A DNA stretch of 64,000 nt from Tolypothrix sp. FACHB-123 (GCF_014697075.1 NZ_JACJRE010000014.1:80504-144503), one strand, 5' to 3'; numbered from the stretch's first letter, positions 51,768 to 62,560 are shown. Numbers and translations are program-made. The notes: generated by a model from the sequence alone, not told the origin.

Positions 51768-53879
51768 ATGACTTCCCCGATTCGCTTTTTGATGTGCGCT
51801 CCTGACCACTACGATGTGGACTATGTAATTAATCCCTGGATGGAAGGGAATATCCACAAATCATCGCGCGATCGCGCTGTGGAACAGTGGGAAAAACTCT
51901 ACCACGTAATCAAAGACCACGCCATTGTCGATTTAGTCCCACCGGAAAAAGGCTGGCCTGACATGGTATTTACCGCCAACGCTGGCTTAGTGTTAGGCGA
52001 TAATGTTGTTCTGAGTCGTTTTTTACACAAAGAACGTCAGGGAGAAGAGCCTTATTTCCAAAAATGGTTTGAAGCCAATGGTTATACAGTTCATGTCCTC
52101 CCCAAAGATTTACCCTTTGAAGGTGCGGGAGACGCACTGCTAGATCGAGAAGGACGCTGGTTATGGGCGGGTTACGGCTTCCGTTCCGAATTGGATTCTC
52201 ACCCCTTCTTGGCGAAGTGGTTGGATATTGAAGTACTATCCCTACGGCTAATTGATGAGCGTTTTTATCATTTAGATACTTGCTTTTGTCCGTTAGCTAA
52301 CGGTTATTTACTTTATTACCCCGGTGCGTTTGATTCCTACTCCAACCGCTTAATTGAAATGCGGGTAGCAGCAGAAAAACGCATTGCGATAGAAGAAGCT
52401 GATGCGGTGAATTTCGCCTGTAATGCGGTGAATGTAGACAGCATCGTGATTATGAACAAGGCGAGTGATAGTTTAAAATCCCGCCTGGGAAATGTGGGTT
52501 TCCAAATTATTGAAACGCCGCTCACAGAATTCCTCAAAGCTGGTGGTGCGGCTAAATGTCTAACTCTGCGGGTAACCGAACCAGTCAGAGAAGAAGTTCA
52601 TGCAAATGTGTCTGTCGAAAGCCGGATAATCCGCTTAGAAGGTCATTTGCTTGATTCTGGCTTAATTAACCGGGCTTTAGACTTGATTGTCGATACAGGT
52701 GGTAGTTTCCAAGTTCTGAATTTTAACTTGGGAGAACAGCGCCAAAGTACCTCAGCCGCTGAAGTCAAGGTATCAGCACCATCCCACGAGGTGATGGAAG
52801 AAATTATCTCGCAGTTAATCGATTTGGGTGCGGTAGACTTACCCCAAGATGAGCGAGATGCGAAGCTAGAGCCTGTAATTCAAGCTGGTGTCGCCCCAGA
52901 TGATTTTTATGTGAGTACAATTTATCCCACAGAAGTACGAATTTATGGTCAGTGGGTGAAGGTGCAAAATCAGCGTATGGATGGCGCGATCGCAATTACT
53001 CGATCTGCTGACGGTTACGTTGCCAAGTGTAAAATCTTACGCGACTTAGAAGTAGGCGAACAGGTGATTGTCGATGTCCAAGGTATCCGCACCATCCGCA
53101 AAACCGAATCGCGGGAACAGCGCAACGCCCAAGAATTCAGCTTTATGTCTGCTGGGGTTTCCAGCGAGCGCCGGGTGGAATTAGTCGTAGAACAAGTAGC
53201 TTGGGAACTACGTAAAATTCGCGATGCTGGCGGTAAAGTAGTTGTCACAGCCGGGCCTGTGGTGATTCACACTGGTGGCGGCGAACATCTCTCACGGTTG
53301 ATTCGGGAAGGATATGTTCAGGCGCTATTAGGCGGAAATGCGATCGCTGTTCATGACATCGAGCAAAATATGATGGGAACATCGCTCGGCGTTGATATGA
53401 AGCGGGGTGTGGCCGTGCGTGGGGGACATCGCCATCACCTGAAGGTAATTAATACCATTCGCCGTCATGGCAGTATTGCCAAAGCTGTGGAAGCTGGGGT
53501 AATTAAGAATGGGGTGATGTATGAATGCGTCCAAAATCATGTCCCCTTTGTCCTCGCCGGCTCGATTCGCGATGACGGGCCTTTACCCGACACCCAAATG
53601 GACTTACTCAAAGCACAGCAGGAATACGCCGAAAATCTAGCAGGTGCGGAGATGATTTTGATGCTGTCGAGTATGCTCCACTCCATTGGCGTGGGGAATA
53701 TGACTCCGGCTGGGGTAAAAATGGTATGTGTGGATATTAATCCGGCTGTCGTCACCAAATTAAGCGATCGCGGTTCCATCGAATCGGTGGGTGTGGTGAC
53801 AGATGTGGGCTTATTCCTCAGTCTGTTAACCCAGCAGCTTGATAAGTTGACAAGTCCTTATCAGGCAGTGGTACGTTAA
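51768..53879 (+). CDS. agrE: AgrE/ArgZ: arginine dihydrolase fused to ornithine-cyclodeaminase-like domain
   Basis: 703 residues. The N-terminal half (about 1-285) is an amidinotransferase-fold arginine dihydrolase, with DMVFTANAGLVLGD, PFEGAGDALLD, HLDTCFCPL and the catalytic Cys in GGAAKCLTLRV. The rest is the LOR/SDH (TIGR00300) region, carrying a linker domain and an NAD-binding, ornithine-cyclodeaminase-like domain (GPVVIHTGGGEHLSRLI, LAGSIRDDGPLPDTQ). In Anabaena the enzyme turns arginine from cyanophycin into ornithine plus ammonia and then proline. Length equals that of the known AgrE. Single gene followed by DUF2085. Confidence 0.9.
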   Translation: MTSPIRFLMCAPDHYDVDYVINPWMEGNIHKSSRDRAVEQWEKLYHVIKDHAIVDLVPPEKGWPDMVFTANAGLVLGDNVVLSRFLHKERQGEEPYFQKWFEANGYTVHVLPKDLPFEGAGDALLDREGRWLWAGYGFRSELDSHPFLAKWLDIEVLSLRLIDERFYHLDTCFCPLANGYLLYYPGAFDSYSNRLIEMRVAAEKRIAIEEADAVNFACNAVNVDSIVIMNKASDSLKSRLGNVGFQIIETPLTEFLKAGGAAKCLTLRVTEPVREEVHANVSVESRIIRLEGHLLDSGLINRALDLIVDTGGSFQVLNFNLGEQRQSTSAAEVKVSAPSHEVMEEIISQLIDLGAVDLPQDERDAKLEPVIQAGVAPDDFYVSTIYPTEVRIYGQWVKVQNQRMDGAIAITRSADGYVAKCKILRDLEVGEQVIVDVQGIRTIRKTESREQRNAQEFSFMSAGVSSERRVELVVEQVAWELRKIRDAGGKVVVTAGPVVIHTGGGEHLSRLIREGYVQALLGGNAIAVHDIEQNMMGTSLGVDMKRGVAVRGGHRHHLKVINTIRRHGSIAKAVEAGVIKNGVMYECVQNHVPFVLAGSIRDDGPLPDTQMDLLKAQQEYAENLAGAEMILMLSSMLHSIGVGNMTPAGVKMVCVDINPAVVTKLSDRGSIESVGVVTDVGLFLSLLTQQLDKLTSPYQAVVR

Positions 53880-53915
53880 GAAACGTAACACACAGCGCTA
53901 AAGGTAAGAAAGGGA

Positions 53916-54428
53916 ATGATGAGAGTAGCTTTCAAACGAGAGTTGCAAATTAATTGGGTCAGTGCGATCGCTGATTTTCTGCTAGCGGGTATGGTAATAG
54001 GCCCGCTAGCCGCTCCCTTTCTTGCTGCCTCTGGATCGTGGCTATTGGGAGTAATTGCTAATATCATTTATTTTATGGGCTTTCATGTCTGTCCCCAACC
54101 AGATATGGGCTTAGATTTAGCGCCACCACATATCATGGCTGTATGTATGCGTTGTTACGGGACTGTCAGTGGTTTATTAATAACGCGGCTGTTATATGGG
54201 ATAACTGGGGGGAAAGGTTTTTATTGGTTAAGTCAGTATGGCTGGAGTGGTGTAGCTTTAGCCAGCGTGTTAATGATGGCTTATCCCTTAGAATTAGCAG
54301 CCCAGGTTTTTGACTGGTGGAGTTTTAATAATTATATTGTTACGCCTTTTGGCTTGATTACAGGTTTAGCTTGGGGATTATTTACCATGCCAATTTTACA
54401 TGGACAAATTTCATCCGAGCGAAATTGA
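53916..54428 (+). CDS. DUF2085 membrane protein
   Basis: 170 residues with four membrane helices. The family hallmark is a Cys-rich pair: GFHVCPQPDMG and HIMAVCMRCYGTVSGLL, with CxxC and a further Cys probably binding metal or heme. Role unknown. It starts 36 bases after agrE with an AAGG/GGG-type ribosome-binding site, so it may be co-transcribed with it. Confidence 0.8.
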   Translation: MMRVAFKRELQINWVSAIADFLLAGMVIGPLAAPFLAASGSWLLGVIANIIYFMGFHVCPQPDMGLDLAPPHIMAVCMRCYGTVSGLLITRLLYGITGGKGFYWLSQYGWSGVALASVLMMAYPLELAAQVFDWWSFNNYIVTPFGLITGLAWGLFTMPILHGQISSERN

Positions 54429-54451
54429 ACAAATTATTCAGTGGAGATATG

Positions 54452-54479
54452 AGCCAGAGAATTGATTGATTCTCTGGCT
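54452..54479. terminator. Two-way terminator
   Basis: Perfect 11-base arms AGCCAGAGAAT / ATTCTCTGGCT with a six-base loop, between convergent genes. Confidence 0.75.
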
Positions 54480-54493
54480 GTTTGAGGAAGAGG

Positions 54494-56728
54494 TTAAGCA
54501 ATTACAGTAATATCGGCACTAGTCAGTGCTACCCTGTTTGATAACTGGGCTATTTGAATTTGGGCTGTACCACCAATTCCATCTGCATCAAAAAATAAAT
54601 TTCCCTTATTGCGATCGTAGATAAAGCGATCGCTTTCAGTCATGGCTTTCGTACCTAATCTAAATACACTGGTGTCTAGGGTACCTAAATCTTGGCTCAA
54701 AGCAAATTCTGATTTGGAGATAACGATCGTATCTATTGTTGGTTTAAAATCGGTGATTCGATCATACTCACCTCTACCATTCTCCGTTAAGTAAAAGCGA
54801 TCGCTACCTCTACCACCAGTCAAGGTATCCCTTCCTTTACCCCCTACTAGCCAATCATCGCCATCACCACCGAGTAAGGAATCTCTGCCGTCATTACCAT
54901 ACAGCTTATCGTTACCGTCTCCACCTGCCAAGCGATCGTTACCAGTACCGCCAAATAAACTGTCATTTCCCTGTCCGCCTAGCAAGGTATCATTATCTTC
55001 ATCTCCGTAGAGAATATCATCACCATTTCCGCCGCTTAAACGATCCTTGTCTTTACCACCGGAGAGAATATCATTACCGTTACCACCGCTGAGGGAGTCT
55101 TTACCAGCTAAACCTTGAATAATATCGACACCGTTAGTTCCTCTCAGGCGATCGTTACGTGATGTCCCACTAATTTGATTTGGTGGCGTAACTTCAAATA
55201 CCGCAACAGTTTTGCTGACTTCATTCGTCGTGACTAATAACGGCTTCCCTGTGGGGCTATCAGCAGCAGAGATAAAAGTTAACCCTTCCGGACTAACATC
55301 TTCTGGTGTATTAATATACTCAACAAAAGTTGGCTGATAAGGATTTGTCACATCAAAAACCATGACATTACCAATCCGTTCCAAGCCAATAAAAGCGTAA
55401 GTACGGTTATTAATTACACCTACGGCTACACCTTCTGGTTCCGGGCCTTTATTATCGCTGCGGCTGTCAAAGCCAGCAGCTAAACCCTCAGAATTAAATA
55501 AGGTTGGAACTAAGGTAGCTGTGATTTTTTCGAGTTGATCGCCACTATCAAAAACTTGTTTACCTTTTGCATCCCAAATTGAGAAGGAACGCGCCCCAAA
55601 AGCTTCGATGCGATCCAAGTCGCCATCGCCATCAGTATCGCCTGTAGCAGTTGTGACGTTTAATCGTCCCAAGTTGGCGGCTTGCTTCAGAGTTGCAGCA
55701 TTGGGGAAAATGGTGGGATCGAGGACATATTTACCATCACCTACCCGACGTTCCTCGCTAAATCCTGCATAGTCACGGGCGTCACCTTCGTTGCTGGTGA
55801 TGTAGTAAGTTTGTCCGTTAACTGTGAAACTAGCGATCGCATCCGGCTGATACAAGCCAAACACAGGCCAATTCTGAATATTTATCGCCCCATCGCGATC
55901 GCTTGCATCCAACCCATTACCCGGTAAACTATGATTTTTCGTCCCTAATGGCAAAATATCGGTAATAGTGGCGCTAGCAATATCCAAAACTGCGATCGCA
56001 TTATTTTCTTGCAGAGTAATATGGGCAGTTTTTCCATCACCAGAAATCGCAATATATTCTGGTTCTACATCCTGTGCTACTGTAGCACCAGGCCCGATAA
56101 TCCGTACCCCTGCGGCTTTTAGTTGGTCAATTTTGTCATTAAAACTAGTAAATGTGGCATTGGTAACCGTCGCATTCCCTACACCTCCTGAAAGGTCGAT
56201 AATACTCACAGAACCTTCAGGATCGACAGAAGTAGCTTGTTCATAGCTGTTGGGTTCTCCCTCGTTGGCTACCAATACTTTCTTACCATCGGGTGTGAAG
56301 GTCAACATATCAGGTAAAGCACCAACCGCCACCGAGTTTAAAAATGTGCCATCGGCGGCGTTATAAAAACTTACCTGTCCTATTTGTTGGGCGTTGGGGA
56401 TGGGGTTATTGCTGGTGTTTCGGATGGCGTAAGCGACAGCAAGAATGCCATTTTTTACTGCTACGCTATTAGGAATAGCTTCTGTTTCTGCATCTAAGGT
56501 AAATCCTGGGGATAAAGAACTAATGAGGTTAAGTGTACCTGTATTGCTGAGGCTGTAAGTTTCAACCGTATTAGCCGCAACTACATACAAGCGATCACTT
56601 TGGGGATCGAAAGCAGAAATTTCCGCACCATTGACACTGGTGACGCCGCCTAATTTTTGTAAAACGTTAAAGTTCTTGGTAGCAGTATTAGCACTTACTA
56701 ATGCGATATTGCCGGAATTAAGTGTCAT
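54494..56728 (-). CDS. RTX-repeat secreted protein with choice-of-anchor-I beta-propeller
   Basis: 744 residues without an N-terminal signal peptide. Residues about 1-520 form the beta-propeller-like choice-of-anchor I domain, with GVAVGVINNRTYAFIGLERI and DVSPEGLTFISA. Residues about 540-660 hold about a dozen RTX nonapeptides (GGxGxDxLx) that bind calcium, and the end (DTIVISKSEFALSQDLG onward) is the usual T1SS C-terminal signal region. It should leave the cell by type I secretion; no transporter is adjacent. An AGGAGA ribosome-binding site precedes the ATG. May be a surface phytase- or nuclease-like propeller; activity unknown. Confidence 0.85.
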   Translation of the reverse strand: MTLNSGNIALVSANTATKNFNVLQKLGGVTSVNGAEISAFDPQSDRLYVVAANTVETYSLSNTGTLNLISSLSPGFTLDAETEAIPNSVAVKNGILAVAYAIRNTSNNPIPNAQQIGQVSFYNAADGTFLNSVAVGALPDMLTFTPDGKKVLVANEGEPNSYEQATSVDPEGSVSIIDLSGGVGNATVTNATFTSFNDKIDQLKAAGVRIIGPGATVAQDVEPEYIAISGDGKTAHITLQENNAIAVLDIASATITDILPLGTKNHSLPGNGLDASDRDGAINIQNWPVFGLYQPDAIASFTVNGQTYYITSNEGDARDYAGFSEERRVGDGKYVLDPTIFPNAATLKQAANLGRLNVTTATGDTDGDGDLDRIEAFGARSFSIWDAKGKQVFDSGDQLEKITATLVPTLFNSEGLAAGFDSRSDNKGPEPEGVAVGVINNRTYAFIGLERIGNVMVFDVTNPYQPTFVEYINTPEDVSPEGLTFISAADSPTGKPLLVTTNEVSKTVAVFEVTPPNQISGTSRNDRLRGTNGVDIIQGLAGKDSLSGGNGNDILSGGKDKDRLSGGNGDDILYGDEDNDTLLGGQGNDSLFGGTGNDRLAGGDGNDKLYGNDGRDSLLGGDGDDWLVGGKGRDTLTGGRGSDRFYLTENGRGEYDRITDFKPTIDTIVISKSEFALSQDLGTLDTSVFRLGTKAMTESDRFIYDRNKGNLFFDADGIGGTAQIQIAQLSNRVALTSADITVIA

Positions 56729-57294
56729 AATTACAAATCTCCTGATGAATTGAATTAATGAATAGGGTGTATTTTTCTAGACTTTGCAAAAATGCTGCAA
56801 CATAGCACATTCAAAAACCTGTTAAAATCTGCCTGTTCTCAACGAGATTTGTAAAATTATCAATGAGTCTGTATAAAATAACGGCCTATCTAAAAATAGG
56901 TCGTAACAAATTAATTTTTTTATTTTCAATTCACAAATAGCGACTATTTAGTAGTTTTACCTAAATATTCATAATCGCCGTAAATTTGCTTATTTAAGGT
57001 TAAGAAAAGGTTATAAATGTCAAAATTCACGGAATATTTATAAATAACTATTTTAATTAAAATTACTGTAATTTTTTTAGTTTTAATTTTGACCCTAGCC
57101 GCATCAAATAATCAAGTTTTCTGCTGGATGAAGCCTTAAATATTAATTAAAGTTCTCTTACCCTAATGCAGATATTTTTACGATTGATCGAGTGAAATTG
57201 TCTGACCACAATTTAAAAAGAGAGCAGAATTTTTCCACCTCCTTGTCTCAATTGGGTGGGAAGATTCTGCTGGCAATTTAAACCTAATTACGAA
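56729..57294. other. AT-rich intergenic region before the RTX gene
   Basis: 566 bases. GGCCTAT-CTAAAA-ATAGGTC (56883-56903) is a short hairpin. The rest is AT-rich with no coding frame; the ilvD terminator at its right end is listed separately. Confidence 0.4.
57223..57271 (-). terminator. ilvD terminator
   Basis: Arms of 17 bases, AGCAGAATTTTTCCACC / GGTGGGAAGATTCTGCT (two G-T pairs), 24 bases after the stop, followed on the minus strand by CTTTTTAAA. Confidence 0.8.
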
Positions 57295-58983
57295 TTAATT
57301 AAACAAATCTAAATCAGTAACCGCACCCAAACTGCTAGAAGCTACTAATTTGGCATATTTAGCCAGTACTCCTTTGGTATAACGGGGTGCAGGCGGTTGC
57401 CAATTTGCACGACGAAGAGCTAATTCTTCATCGGATATGTTCAACTGTAATAAACGCGCCGGGGCATCAATTGTGATGCTATCACCTTCTTGGACAAGAG
57501 CGATCGCACCCCCAACAGCAGCTTCCGGTGCAACGTGACCTACTACCATACCGTAAGTACCACCGGAGAAACGCCCATCGGTAATTAATCCCACAGAATC
57601 GCCTAAACCAGCACCAATAATTGCTGAGGTGGGAGCTAACATTTCCCGCATCCCCGGGCCGCCTTTAGGGCCTTCATAACGGATGACAATTACATCACCG
57701 GCTTTAATTTTACCTGCCAAAATTGCATCTAAACAGGATTCTTCCGATTCAAATACTCTGGCTGGGCCGGTAATTGTCGGCTTCTTCACCCCAGTAATTT
57801 TAGCTACAGCCCCTTCTGTGGCAAGATTGCCTTTAAGAATTGCTAGGTGTCCTTGGGCATACATGGGGTTATTCCAAGGACGAATCACATCTTGGTTTGC
57901 AGGTGGTTCATCTGGTATATCTGCTAAAACTTCGGCAATTGTTTGACCACTGATAGTAATGCAATCTGGATGTAATAAGTCATGCACCAGTAGCATTTTC
58001 ATCACTTGAGGTATACCGCCAGCTTTATGTAAGTCTGTAGCAACATACTTACCACTAGGTTTTAAATCGCACAATACTGGAACTTTACCCCGAATAACTT
58101 CAAAGTCATCCAAAGTTAGTTCTACACCAGCAGCGCGCGCGATCGCCAGAAAATGTAAGACTGCATTTGTTGAACCACCCACAGCCATAATCACAGATAT
58201 GGCATTTTCGATAGATTTGCGGGTGATAATCTGGCGGGGTAAAAGCTGTTTGCGAATTGCTTCCACTAAGACTATTGCAGATTTTTCCGTGCTATCAGCC
58301 TTTTCCGCATCTTCTGCTGCCATTGTCGAAGAATAAGGTAAACTCATGCCCATCGCTTCAAAAGCCGAAGACATGGTGTTAGCCGTATACATCCCACCAC
58401 AGGAACCAGCACCAGGACAAGCACGACGTTCGACTTCTAACAGTTCATTCTCGTCAATTTTACCAGCGCTATATTGACCTACAGCTTCAAAAGAACTGAC
58501 AACAGTTAAATCGCGTCCATTATAATTTCCGGGTTTAATCGTACCCCCGTAAACAAAAATAGCCGGAATATTCATCCGCGCGATCGCTAGCATCGCTCCT
58601 GGCATATTTTTATCACATCCGCCAATTGCCAATACGCCATCCATACTTTGTCCGGTACAGGCGGTTTCTATTGAATCTGCAATTACTTCTCGCGACACCA
58701 GGGAATATTTCATCCCTTCCGTTCCCATCGAAATCCCATCACTAATAGTAATGGTGCCAAATACCTGTGGCATTGCACCAGCTGTTTTTACAGCCACCTC
58801 AGCCCTTTGCGCCAGTTGATTAATCCCCATATTACAAGGGGTGATTGTACTGTAACCATTGGCAATACCAACAATGGCTTTATTAAAATCCTCATCTTGA
58901 AACCCAACTGCACGCAGCATAGCGCGGTTAGGCGATCGCTGCACCCCTTGCGTCACAACCTGGCTTCTCAAATTCTCAGACAT
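57295..58983 (-). CDS. ilvD: Dihydroxy-acid dehydratase
   Basis: 562 residues from ATG 58983 ([10 protein letters not shown]), preceded by GAAGGA; longer in-frame starts upstream lack support. Iron-sulfur cysteines are in [18 protein letters not shown] and [14 protein letters not shown], with the typical end [16 protein letters not shown]. It converts dihydroxy-acids to 2-keto acids in valine, leucine and isoleucine synthesis in the cytoplasm. Length is normal. Single-gene unit with a strong terminator. Confidence 0.96.
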   Translation of the reverse strand: MSENLRSQVVTQGVQRSPNRAMLRAVGFQDEDFNKAIVGIANGYSTITPCNMGINQLAQRAEVAVKTAGAMPQVFGTITISDGISMGTEGMKYSLVSREVIADSIETACTGQSMDGVLAIGGCDKNMPGAMLAIARMNIPAIFVYGGTIKPGNYNGRDLTVVSSFEAVGQYSAGKIDENELLEVERRACPGAGSCGGMYTANTMSSAFEAMGMSLPYSSTMAAEDAEKADSTEKSAIVLVEAIRKQLLPRQIITRKSIENAISVIMAVGGSTNAVLHFLAIARAAGVELTLDDFEVIRGKVPVLCDLKPSGKYVATDLHKAGGIPQVMKMLLVHDLLHPDCITISGQTIAEVLADIPDEPPANQDVIRPWNNPMYAQGHLAILKGNLATEGAVAKITGVKKPTITGPARVFESEESCLDAILAGKIKAGDVIVIRYEGPKGGPGMREMLAPTSAIIGAGLGDSVGLITDGRFSGGTYGMVVGHVAPEAAVGGAIALVQEGDSITIDAPARLLQLNISDEELALRRANWQPPAPRYTKGVLAKYAKLVASSSLGAVTDLDLFN

Positions 58984-59144
58984 CTTTTTTCCTTCTATGT
59001 CTCTAATCGCAACTGTTGCGATTCTGTTCTCTGATTGTCTCATGTAGGGGAATTTTTGCATTGCGCGATCGCTGTGCCAAGACATCAGAAGTTCTATCGC
59101 ATATTTAGGGAACTCCAAAAAATAAATTATTCCGTTAAACGTTG

Positions 59145-59185
59145 ACTGTTGACAGTTGACGGTTCACAGTCAACTGTCAACAATA
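59145..59185. repeat. Inverted STRR heptamers
   Basis: GTTGACTGTTGACAGTTGAC is followed by CAGTCAACTGTCAAC, so heptamers of both senses face each other and can form a long hairpin. Confidence 0.6.
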
Positions 59186-59327
59186 GCAATGGAATATTTT
59201 TTTACTTGGAAGTCCCTTAAACAAAGGTCGGCTTTTTTCGTGTAATCTCTTGTTTTGTAGTTGGCTTATGCAGATTCTGAATTAACTCTTACCTATTCAA
59301 CGGTGTAAAACTCAAAATTTTTAAAAC

Positions 59328-59411
59328 GGAGAGGGGGGGATTCGAACCCCCGTTGAGTTGCCCCAAAACGCATTTCGAGTGCGTCACCATCAACCACTCG
59401 GACACCTCTCC
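59328..59411 (-). tRNA. tRNA-Ser(CGA)
   Basis: Reads GGAGAGG ... CCTCTCC as a seven-base acceptor stem, T-arm GGGGGTTCGAATCCCCC, D-arm CCGAGTGGTTGATGG, a long variable arm as in class II tRNAs, and anticodon loop CTCGAAA (anticodon CGA) on stem ACGCA/TGCGT. 84 bases; CCA is not encoded. It decodes UCG. Confidence 0.95.
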
Positions 59412-59544
59412 AGCTATTAACTCACAGATTAGAGCATCTTTTTCTATCAAAAACCTGTGAATTATCGGAAATGCAAATGCATATCCTAAACAATTTTAAC
59501 ATCATAATCAACAAAGCGATCGCCTTACACCAAACTCAATACCT

Positions 59545-61905
59545 TTACAACACAGAAGATTTACTTTCTGTAGCTTGGATAAAGGCTTCAAAATTAGTAT
59601 TCGGCGTCCACTGAATAGCGCCATCCCGACCTGTAAAGAAAAGCTTTGTCTGACTTTGGCTAAGTTCCGACAACACTTTAGGCTCCAGTTCCGCAGAAGA
59701 GGCGATCGCAACTTGTGGTTGTAACGCTAAAACCAAATCCTTCAACGACTCTGGCACACACCACAGCACCTGAGGACGCGCCAAACCTCCCGATTGGACT
59801 AGCTGCTGTATTTCCTTCAACTTCATGTTACCTACGAGTAACCAATTTTGCCCTTGAATTTGTAATTGTAAAATTGGGAACTGGTCATTGAGTAACTGTG
59901 CTACTACGGGGCCAGCAGTAATTGCTTGACCAACTGTCAAAGGTTGAAAAATACCTTGACGCTTTTGCATTTCCTGTTGAATTATTTGCGTCTCAGGGAC
60001 ATTTTCTGGTTTGGGAGGGTAAGTAAAAAAGCTTTTGATTGGTAATCGTTGCATTAGATCCAGCCAACCACTACTTTCACGATCCTGGAACTCAGTTGCG
60101 ATCGCCCAATCAACTTTATTGATCCCTTGCTGTTGTAAAAACGGTAAAATTGTATAACGTCCAGTACCTTCATCGCCACTATTAATTAAGGTAACTGTTC
60201 CTCGGTCTTGAACTACCAAAACTGGTTCTGTACCTGCTGCAAGTACAGTAATCCTAAATAAATTGTTAGCAGAATGCCACACTGGAATCAGCACCAGACC
60301 TAAAGCAATACAACTTGCAAACCACCAACGCTGCCGCCACCAACGTACCCACAAAACCAATAAAATAATTGTATAAAGAGCCAGCATCTGCCAAGGAGAA
60401 ATACTCCCAACAGCTAGAGAATTTCCCGGTAACTTGCTAAAAAATCCCACTAAGTTGATCAGCCAATCACTGGGGTAGTGCAAAAACCCAGCTACAAAAC
60501 TCCCCCCTGCTGGCCAAGCTAATGCTGCTAGGGCACTAATAATTCCGCCTATACTCAAAACAGAAATAAAGGGAGTGCTAATAATATTGAGTAATAAACT
60601 ATAAGATGGCACAACACCAAAAACAAACAGTTGCAAAGGTAAAGTCCAAATAGTTGCAGCTAGAGGAACAGCAATCAAAGAAGCGATCGCCGGTGGTAAC
60701 CAACCCAAGCGTTGCACTATTGGCGGTACTGTCACAATTAATCCCAGCGTCGCTAAAAAACTCAGTTGAAACCCTAAGTCCCAGATCCATAAAGGATTAA
60801 ATAACAATAATAAAGTCGCCGCCAGTACCAGAGAGCCGAATTGTTTCACCTTCCTTTTTAAAGCCAATCCCACCAACGCCGCAAAACCCATAATTACTGC
60901 TCTTAAAACCGCAGGCTGAAAACCCGTTAAACTCAAGAAAATAATCAACCCCAAACAACCAATAATTAGTTGAGTTGCTTTGTTTGCGCGTCTTGTAAGT
61001 TGTAAGATTACACCCAAAATCAAAGAAGTTTGAAATCCCGAAGCGGCTAAAGCATGAGCTAATCCTGCCTGGACAAAGAGATCGCGGATATCATAAGGTA
61101 AATCAACAGCTTTGCTACCTAACACCATCGCACTGACAAGGGGCCCTTCCGGGATTCCTAAACCCCGAACTTGCGATCGCACAATTCGTTCCCTAATTTG
61201 CCACCATCCCCATTTCCGCTGCTCCTCATCTAAAATATTAATTTGTCTCCCCGTCAAACCCGCAAATGCGCCCTCTTGCTTGAGAAACTTTTGAAAATCA
61301 AAAGCACCAGGATTTGCTGCTGCTTTTGGTTTATATAAAACTCCCGTGATTGCAATTTGTTGACCAGGGTATAAACCAGTCGCCCGCAGTATCGGCACTG
61401 TCACATATAATTTACCCGTGACTCCCTTACTTACCCCTACCGGGCCATCATCCTTCTTTACTTCATCAAGCTGAGTCGCTTCTAACCAAAATTGTCCTCG
61501 CTGACTGCGAGTTAAGCGTGGTGCACTTGTAACTACACCACGCACAATCACCAGTTGTTCTTGATTATTATTATTTCCAGGCGGCACAAACTTACTAATA
61601 TCTTTTGCTCCCGGTACTGGTACTCGCCATTGAAAATAGAAAGTAGCCAGCAAACCCACCAAACCAGCAGCTAACAAGATTCTCGGATCGAGAATATTTT
61701 GTCCAATCCCAGATATAAGCTTGGTTTTCATCTCCCCATGCTCGGATTTTTGCCGAACTTTCCGTAAGTTGAGATCACGTCTTCTCAACACAACCGCACC
61801 CAAAATTGCCAGAAGCAAAATCCAAACACCACCCCAAGGTATAGCTGTAAATAGCAGCCCTAGAATATAGCCAACACAGATAATTACACCGCCAGCCTGA
61901 ACCAT
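59545..61905 (-). CDS. comEC: ComEC/Rec2-family DNA-uptake channel with degenerate MBL domain
   Basis: 786 residues: DUF4131-like N-terminus (1-210), a multi-helix competence domain (about 235-530, GLAHALAASGFQTSLILG and the family's ALTLFAL-like helices) and a C-terminal metallo-beta-lactamase-fold domain (about 550-786). ComEC carries one DNA strand into the cytoplasm. The MBL metal motif HxHxDH is not present: the place reads DWAIATEFQDRESSGW. From memory this loss is common in cyanobacterial ComEC, but I could not check it. No other competence gene is adjacent. Confidence 0.85.
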   Translation of the reverse strand: MVQAGGVIICVGYILGLLFTAIPWGGVWILLLAILGAVVLRRRDLNLRKVRQKSEHGEMKTKLISGIGQNILDPRILLAAGLVGLLATFYFQWRVPVPGAKDISKFVPPGNNNNQEQLVIVRGVVTSAPRLTRSQRGQFWLEATQLDEVKKDDGPVGVSKGVTGKLYVTVPILRATGLYPGQQIAITGVLYKPKAAANPGAFDFQKFLKQEGAFAGLTGRQINILDEEQRKWGWWQIRERIVRSQVRGLGIPEGPLVSAMVLGSKAVDLPYDIRDLFVQAGLAHALAASGFQTSLILGVILQLTRRANKATQLIIGCLGLIIFLSLTGFQPAVLRAVIMGFAALVGLALKRKVKQFGSLVLAATLLLLFNPLWIWDLGFQLSFLATLGLIVTVPPIVQRLGWLPPAIASLIAVPLAATIWTLPLQLFVFGVVPSYSLLLNIISTPFISVLSIGGIISALAALAWPAGGSFVAGFLHYPSDWLINLVGFFSKLPGNSLAVGSISPWQMLALYTIILLVLWVRWWRQRWWFASCIALGLVLIPVWHSANNLFRITVLAAGTEPVLVVQDRGTVTLINSGDEGTGRYTILPFLQQQGINKVDWAIATEFQDRESSGWLDLMQRLPIKSFFTYPPKPENVPETQIIQQEMQKRQGIFQPLTVGQAITAGPVVAQLLNDQFPILQLQIQGQNWLLVGNMKLKEIQQLVQSGGLARPQVLWCVPESLKDLVLALQPQVAIASSAELEPKVLSELSQSQTKLFFTGRDGAIQWTPNTNFEAFIQATESKSSVL

Positions 61906-61946
61906 AAGAATTTATATACAAATATTTTCTGAACTATAAAATGAAA

Positions 61947-61968
61947 CCCGCAGATGCGGGCTTTGTTT
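61947..61968 (-). terminator. Hairpin after the DUF4079 gene
   Basis: CCCGCA-GA-TGCGGG (61947-61960) with T-rich flanks on both sides; lies between the DUF4079 and comEC genes, downstream of DUF4079. Confidence 0.7.
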
Positions 61969-62036
61969 TTAGAACCAGTAACTTCCAGATTCAGAAAGCA
62001 CTGGCTTAGTTTATAGAACTTTTTGCCATAACTCTA

Positions 62037-62516
62037 TCAAAAAGATGTGCCCAAATTAAAGCCTAAGAATGCATGGAGAAACAGAATAGAAATTGCTGCA
62101 CTACCTAAATAAGCATGAATTGTGCGTAATACCGCTTTATTTCCAGCAAATCCACTAAAAGAAATTACAGCATTAATCAGTAGGAGTAATAGCACAATAG
62201 AACCTGTCAAAAAATGGGGACTTTTGAAAATTGGCTGATGCTGCATCACCAAAGACAGCACCCCACCTGTATAACCCGCCGTCAGAAAGAAAAATAGCCA
62301 AGGTGCTAATTTACGATGATCGCTGCGACTTTTAATCGCGAGATCTTTATCTTCAGCAACTCTTCCCCGCCAACCAGCCATTGCAACAAAACTACCCATC
62401 ACAAACACAACGATCGCCATCATAAATGGATGTCCCCAATGCACAATGGGATAGGGTAATCCCAACGAACGAAACCAAGCAGCAATTGGTTCTAACAACT
62501 CACTCCAATTCACCAT
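62037..62516 (-). CDS. DUF4079 membrane protein
   Basis: 159 residues with four membrane helices and conserved histidines (VHWGHPFMMAIVVFVMG, SLVMQHQPIFKSPHFLTG, RTIHAYLGSAAISILFLHAFLG), a pattern suggesting paired heme b ligands as in cytochrome b561-like folds. DUF4079 is restricted mostly to cyanobacteria and plastids. The heme idea is inference. It lies between glyQ and comEC on the same strand. Confidence 0.82.
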   Translation of the reverse strand: MVNWSELLEPIAAWFRSLGLPYPIVHWGHPFMMAIVVFVMGSFVAMAGWRGRVAEDKDLAIKSRSDHRKLAPWLFFFLTAGYTGGVLSLVMQHQPIFKSPHFLTGSIVLLLLLINAVISFSGFAGNKAVLRTIHAYLGSAAISILFLHAFLGFNLGTSF

Positions 62517-62560
62517 TTCTCACACAATATTCAGTATTTGCTCTATAAAATAATACCTAA

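Noticed and set aside
58984-59118. 45-residue N-terminal extension of IlvD
   Set aside because: The ATG at 58983 gives the normal family start and has a ribosome-binding site; the extension has no similarity to IlvD.
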